From NCBI GenBank assembly GCA_035591015.1, contig JAXIUW010239729.1, forward strand, positions 1-10,010: a stretch of DNA of 10,010 bases, given 5' to 3'. The notes under the pieces are model-generated. The model was given only the letters and a program-made list of their open reading frames with translations. It made no database searches and was not told the origin of the DNA. This document shows positions 6,729 through 10,010 of this stretch, piece by piece; position 1 is the first letter of the stretch, and each line of letters opens with the position of its first letter. The position numbers and the translations under genes are program-made. The DNA comes from Cephalothrix simula. Lineage: Eukaryota > Nemertea > Palaeonemertea > Archinemertea > Cephalotrichidae.

Positions 6729-7130
6729 TTAAGTAGCTAGTTTTTTTAACGTAGATTGTTTTTTGATTTCGTTTAGAAATACTGCGAGATTAAGGTCCAT
6801 TTTCGCGATTTTGAATTTATAAATCAGCCACTTTCCTTGAAGATTAAGGTTAGAAAGAGATGGGTTTTTTGGATGACTACCTAACATTATCATTTTCGAA
6901 GTAAGTGTAATATTATAATTCATTTTGTCGTTGTACCAGTTTTGTATTTCTCGCCATAGATTTAAAGTTTGATTACATGAAAAAAAGAAATGTTCAATTG
7001 TATCTCGCAAGTTGCAACGATCACATCTATCACTTTGAATTATTTTAGTGCGGTAGAGATATTCTTTGCAAGCGATAATTCGATGACTTGCCGACTTGTG
7101 GCTAATAGTGCTGGTTATTCAGCGGAAGAT
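6729..7130 (-). pseudogene. L1-like LINE C-terminal fragment with zinc-knuckle-like motif
   Basis: Read on the minus strand, SASHRIIACKEYLYRTKIIQ is followed by SDRCDRCNLRDTIEHFFFSC. The spacing CxxC...HxxxxC is the zinc-knuckle-like motif found at the C-terminus of L1/Tx1-type LINE polyproteins. The frame then runs through LNLWREIQNW and a Lys/Ile-rich tail to TAA at 6731-6729. No ATG opens this segment; it is simply the in-frame tail. Two in-frame stops appear just upstream (near 7112 and 7124), so the copy is decayed, and no polymerase motifs are seen upstream. It lies in the 2290-base intron of the cysteine-rich gene, on the same strand. Confidence 0.8.
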
Positions 7131-7576
7131 CAACTAAAGCTCTCCATTGTTACTTAATATCAATCGATGCTCTTTCTCGATCAAATTTTCAGGCAAATTT
7201 GAAGCTCGTTTCATGCGAATTCTTTTTTATTAAAAAGTTGAATATTTTCTTATTATAAGAATCAATTTTAGTAATGTCAGGGTTTTATAAATATCAATAA
7301 TTCTGTCTTTAAAACCATGTAACTTTGGACAATATACAGTTAGCATAAGTTGCCTTAATCATTTCCATTTCCTATAGTACCTTAATTCCTTTAAAGAATT
7401 CTTAATCTGATTATATATATTCTGTACATTTTCATTTTTTAAAATTTATTATTTGGTTTAGTGTGTCTTCTTATTATATTTGAAAACCAGGTAATGGTGC
7501 CATTGTTATGAAGTCTTTCGAAAAAGTAACTTTTATTTGGTTTTCGTTAATGATACAAAATTAAGGAAAGAGTAAA
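7131..7576. other. AT-rich stretch, possibly the decayed body of the L1-like element
   Basis: No intact frame is present. Short minus-strand pieces lie where the upstream part of the L1-like protein would be, but none carries a motif I can name. The 5' boundary of that element is therefore unknown. Nothing else is recognised here. Confidence 0.35.
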
Positions 7577-7810
7577 CTAAGATATTTTTATCCGATATTG
7601 CTCAGATTTACCTACCGGAAATTGCAGATGGAAAATTAAGGCATCGTATAGCGCAGTAGCATTCTCGATAGTTGATCTTGGACTTTCGAATACAATACAC
7701 TTTACAAACAAGAAAAATATGATATGAATTATTCTGTTAGTGTCATTCGGTTTATTGTGAATTGAACGTAACCTACACGACCTCTTCCGGGCCTCTCCAT
7801 TAATCAGCAA
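7577..7810 (-). other. Unidentified open frame, 77 codons, possibly repeat-derived
   Basis: This minus-strand frame includes NGEARKRSCRLRSIHNKPND near its start and is richer in G+C (about 7765-7840) than the surrounding intron. I recognise no domain. The base composition suggests the remnant of a mobile element or an independent insert rather than exon sequence of the cysteine-rich gene. No matching splice sites or Cys-Pro pattern are present. It may be non-coding. Confidence 0.25.
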
Positions 7811-7840
7811 CCTCCGATGTTTTGGCGATCACGGTCGCAT

Positions 7841-8569
7841 TTTTTATGTAGTATAATCTATTTAAATTAATATAATTTTTCAATGTGGACAATTTATATA
7901 CAAGGGCTGTTATTTTTATATCTGATTGAAGTTCAAGTCTGTGAATTTTGAAGAATAACTTCATATCGGTTAATCATCTTATACAGCAAGGAACGCAACT
8001 GTTTCCTAATTTTTATGATAATTTATCTTATTTTAGTCGGTCTTATTTTATTAATGTCAAAATGTACTTGTATATAGCAAATGAAATTTAATTGCTGTAT
8101 ACCATTTATGGCAACACATAGTCCATCTTCTTGTTGCACTTGTAGGTTGTGGCCTTTGTTAGTATAAGTAAGATGAATATTATTAGGAGAAATAATAATA
8201 AAGACAAATGAATGGAATATAGTAAGTTTTAAAGATTCTAGATTGGGATATTATTTTTTTTCAAATTTAATGAAACAAAATTTCTTACTGTCTTATTGAG
8301 GTTGATAAAATAAGACGCTCCTCCATTTCCACTTCTGATGGATAGAAGGTATGGTGAGGTATCTAACATGTTCAATGTGAAATTCGTAACTCGTAAGCGC
8401 TATTTTTCATTTTCGCTTGCGCTTTACTATGCTTTGTATTCATTTTTGCCTTTAAGTACATGTTATCTTCCATCCAGAATTTTCTATAAAATTTACTGTA
8501 GGTAAATATTTTTTGTAATTTGTTTTTGGGACCTAACTTATTTCCTAAAAAATGTTATAGTCCACTTAC
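7841..8569. other. AT-rich intron sequence, no gene seen
   Basis: This is the upstream part of the 2290-base intron. It contains ACAAGGGCTG at 7899-7908, a string also found inside the MITE, and a near-palindrome around TAGCAAATGAAATTTAATTGCTG (about 8076-8098). No repeat-unit exon with the Cys-Pro pattern was found on the minus strand. Confidence 0.5.
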
Positions 8570-8617
8570 TGTGGCATCTGAGATTTCTTAGAACGTATCC
8601 TAGTGGACACATGATTT
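8570..8617 (-). CDS. 48-nt exon, cysteine repeat unit (IMCPLGYVLRNLRCH)
   Basis: The acceptor CTTTATTTCAG ends at 8618 and the donor GTAAGTG begins at 8569. The unit reads IMCPLGYVLRNLRCH. The split codon with the preceding exon is AAA (Lys). It is only 84 bases from the double exon upstream, but 2290 bases from the next unit downstream. Confidence 0.9.
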
Positions 8618-8701
8618 CTGAAATAAAGAAAAGATTTAAATTTCAAAAACATATTATGAATAAAAATTATAAAAATTTTTTGAAAATGAAGGTTGACTTA
8701 C

Positions 8702-8797
8702 TGAGACACCTGTTTTTGAAAAGTTTGTATTGCTTAGGACATTTGTATCGAATGCACCTCGCACCAACCAATTTAAAGTCTGGTGGACATTGAACAT
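8702..8797 (-). CDS. 96-nt exon holding two cysteine repeat units
   Basis: The acceptor CTTTTTAG ends at 8798 and the donor GTAAG is at 8701-8697. The exon is exactly twice 48 bases. Its first unit reads VQCPPDFKLVGARCIR and its second YKCPKQYKLFKNRCL, continuous and in frame with no intron between them. It has the same border phase as the single exons. This is the most upstream exon visible. The acceptor shows that at least one earlier exon exists, which I could not find in 8798-10010. A plus-strand frame at 8611-8793 overlaps it and is a shadow. Confidence 0.92.
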
Positions 8798-10010
8798 CTA
8801 AAAAGAAAAATATCAGCAGTCCTCATTAGGGATAGAATGTTCTCTACTCGGTATAAGACAAGACAAGATAAAGGTAAACCAGTCCAAGAAATTTAATAAG
8901 CATGTTTAGCCACACATTCATGAAGTTGTGTCTTGGTTGACCCGATATGCAAGGATAGTGCACAATCCAGTGCTCAACTGCAGGTAAATCCATGAAATCT
9001 ATAGACTTCTGTTTACGTTTTATATGTATATATTCTTTATTTATTTGAATTGGATTATGCTATTAAGATACAATATCTTATCATGTGCACTCGTGAGTGC
9101 TGATGTGATTAAAAAGAAGGTATTTTATACATATAACGATGCAATTTTTTCGGCCGACATAAGTCGTTTTAGAAGTAAAAACTAATTTTTGAAAATAAAG
9201 TTTTGAATTTATCTTAAGATTTTATCAAAAAAGTAGTCAGAATTGTTATTACAGAGGAACCGAATTCTTATGGATAGTAATATACACGTTTGAATAAGAT
9301 TGGAGTGATGCTGTCTTGTGAAATGAATGCCGATACCTTTTCATATTATACAATCACTTTACAATCATGAATTCTGATTTTAATCGACTGGGTCAATTTA
9401 ATTTAGGATTATTCAGGTTGAAAGAGGAGGATAATGTTATACAAAACGAAAATAGATATTTTTAGAAGGCCGAAATTTTATGAAATAAAAATTCTTGTTG
9501 CAGTTCCTGATAACCGGTAGTGACGCTTCATTTATATTTGAGCATTTTCACAGTGACAGACGATATAATTCATTGATAGACCAACTAGGGTAAACACTGC
9601 AAAATTTTTAAAAATCAATTCAGAATATTATATTAATCTGAATTTATTATTTTTCATATGCAGAATACAAGATTTACAGTATTTTGAGATATGCACCTAA
9701 AAATTAAACCTAATAAATCATTTTGCACAAAAATGATATTAGTATTTTCATGTTTTGTACGAAAAGTCGTTTTTACTTAATACAGTAAATAGGTTGTAAA
9801 TGTTAAGTAAATACTAAATTTTCCGAAGATACATACCCTGAGTAAATGTGTGTCAATACTTAATAAATACACACCACTAACGTGACCATCATTACATAGG
9901 TAGGTAAATGCAAGTAAATTTGAAATTAAACCAACTTTAGTAAAACATTAAATTTATCTGTATTTACACACTGTACATCAATGTATCAAAACATAATAAT
10001 GATACTCATA
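8798..10010. other. AT-rich non-coding stretch upstream of the visible exons
   Basis: No coding frame, RNA gene or Cys-Pro micro-exon was seen on either strand. Two short adjacent hairpins occur at 9064-9080 (TAAGATA-CAA-TATCTTA) and 9087-9100 (GCACTC-GT-GAGTGC). The last 250 bases repeat words such as GTAAATA and AGTAAATG without clear periodicity. An upstream exon or promoter of the cysteine-rich gene could lie here but is not identifiable. Confidence 0.5.

Larger units (their letters stand above)
5476..8797 (-). other. Gene locus: array of micro-exons coding 16-residue cysteine repeats (partial gene)
   Basis: Seven exons on the minus strand, read from high to low coordinates (8797-8702, 8617-8570, 6279-6232, 6038-5991, 5883-5836, 5735-5688, 5523-5476), together encode eight repeat units. 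Every exon starts with the last two bases of a codon and ends with the first base of one, so all introns interrupt after the first codon base. Joined in order, no split codon is a stop. The introns are 84, 2290, 193, 107, 100 and 164 bases. Every unit has Cys3, Pro4, Tyr/Phe7 and Cys14 of 16. The paired-cysteine pattern suggests an extracellular protein, but no signal peptide, membrane segment, start or stop is visible. I do not recognise the family; half-EGF-like resemblance is superficial. Confidence 0.88.

Noticed and set aside
7310-7335. Minus-strand Cys-Pro (TATTGTCCAAAG) near 7325 as a repeat unit
   Set aside because: No Cys at the required distance and no splice borders; it lies in the likely L1-like debris.
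8286-8340. Minus-strand stretch bounded by CAG and GTAAG near 8331-8286 as a further micro-exon
   Set aside because: The length is 46 rather than 48, it has no Cys-Pro motif and its end phase does not match the other exons.
8611-8793. Plus-strand open frame of 60 codons
   Set aside because: It overlaps the double-unit exon and adjacent intron on the minus strand, which have much stronger evidence.
1-10010. CRISPR array, tRNA or rRNA gene, bacterial operon
   Set aside because: No regular spacer-repeat structure, no cloverleaf with T-loop signature and no rRNA-like stretch was seen; the spliced exons and LINEs point to a eukaryote.

Overview
The window looks like AT-rich nuclear DNA from an animal. 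It has spliced micro-exons with GT-AG borders, decayed LINEs, a Penelope-like element fragment and a small TA-flanked inverted-repeat element. There are no bacterial-style operons and no long intact reading frames. The mix of repeats suggests an invertebrate, perhaps a mollusc, but that is inference; nothing here fixes the taxon.

Left part (1-4705). Bases 1-114 hold the edge of a Penelope-like reverse transcriptase on the minus strand. It abuts, head to head, a long decayed LINE of the Jockey/CR1 type on the plus strand (about 119-4705). In order, the LINE shows an N-terminal leader remnant, an unexplained insert (about 257-844), a 202-base tandem duplication at the start of the endonuclease, the endonuclease, a linker, a 308-base MITE, the reverse transcriptase with its catalytic boxes, a C-terminal domain, and a 3' UTR with a hairpin and a (TATTC)4 tail. 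The MITE is flanked by TA. Removing it with one TA restores the LINE reading frame exactly, which shows the order of the two insertions.

Middle and right part (5476-8797, minus strand). This is the most interesting content: seven small coding exons of a cysteine-rich repeat gene. Six are exactly 48 nt and one is exactly 96 nt (2 x 48). All are bounded by AG acceptors and GTAAG or GTATG donors, and all are in the same phase. Each 48-nt block encodes one 16-residue unit with invariant Cys at 3, Pro at 4, Tyr/Phe at 7 and Cys at 14. Because the exons are symmetric, any one can be skipped or duplicated without losing frame. The gene family was not recognised, and neither end of the gene is visible. 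A 2.29-kb intron between two of the exons holds the 3' end of a second, L1-like LINE with a CxxC...HxxxxC zinc-knuckle-like motif, on the gene's strand.

The remainder (4706-5475, 7130-8569 outside the items listed, 8798-10010) is AT-rich non-coding sequence with short tandem and inverted repeats and no gene I can support.
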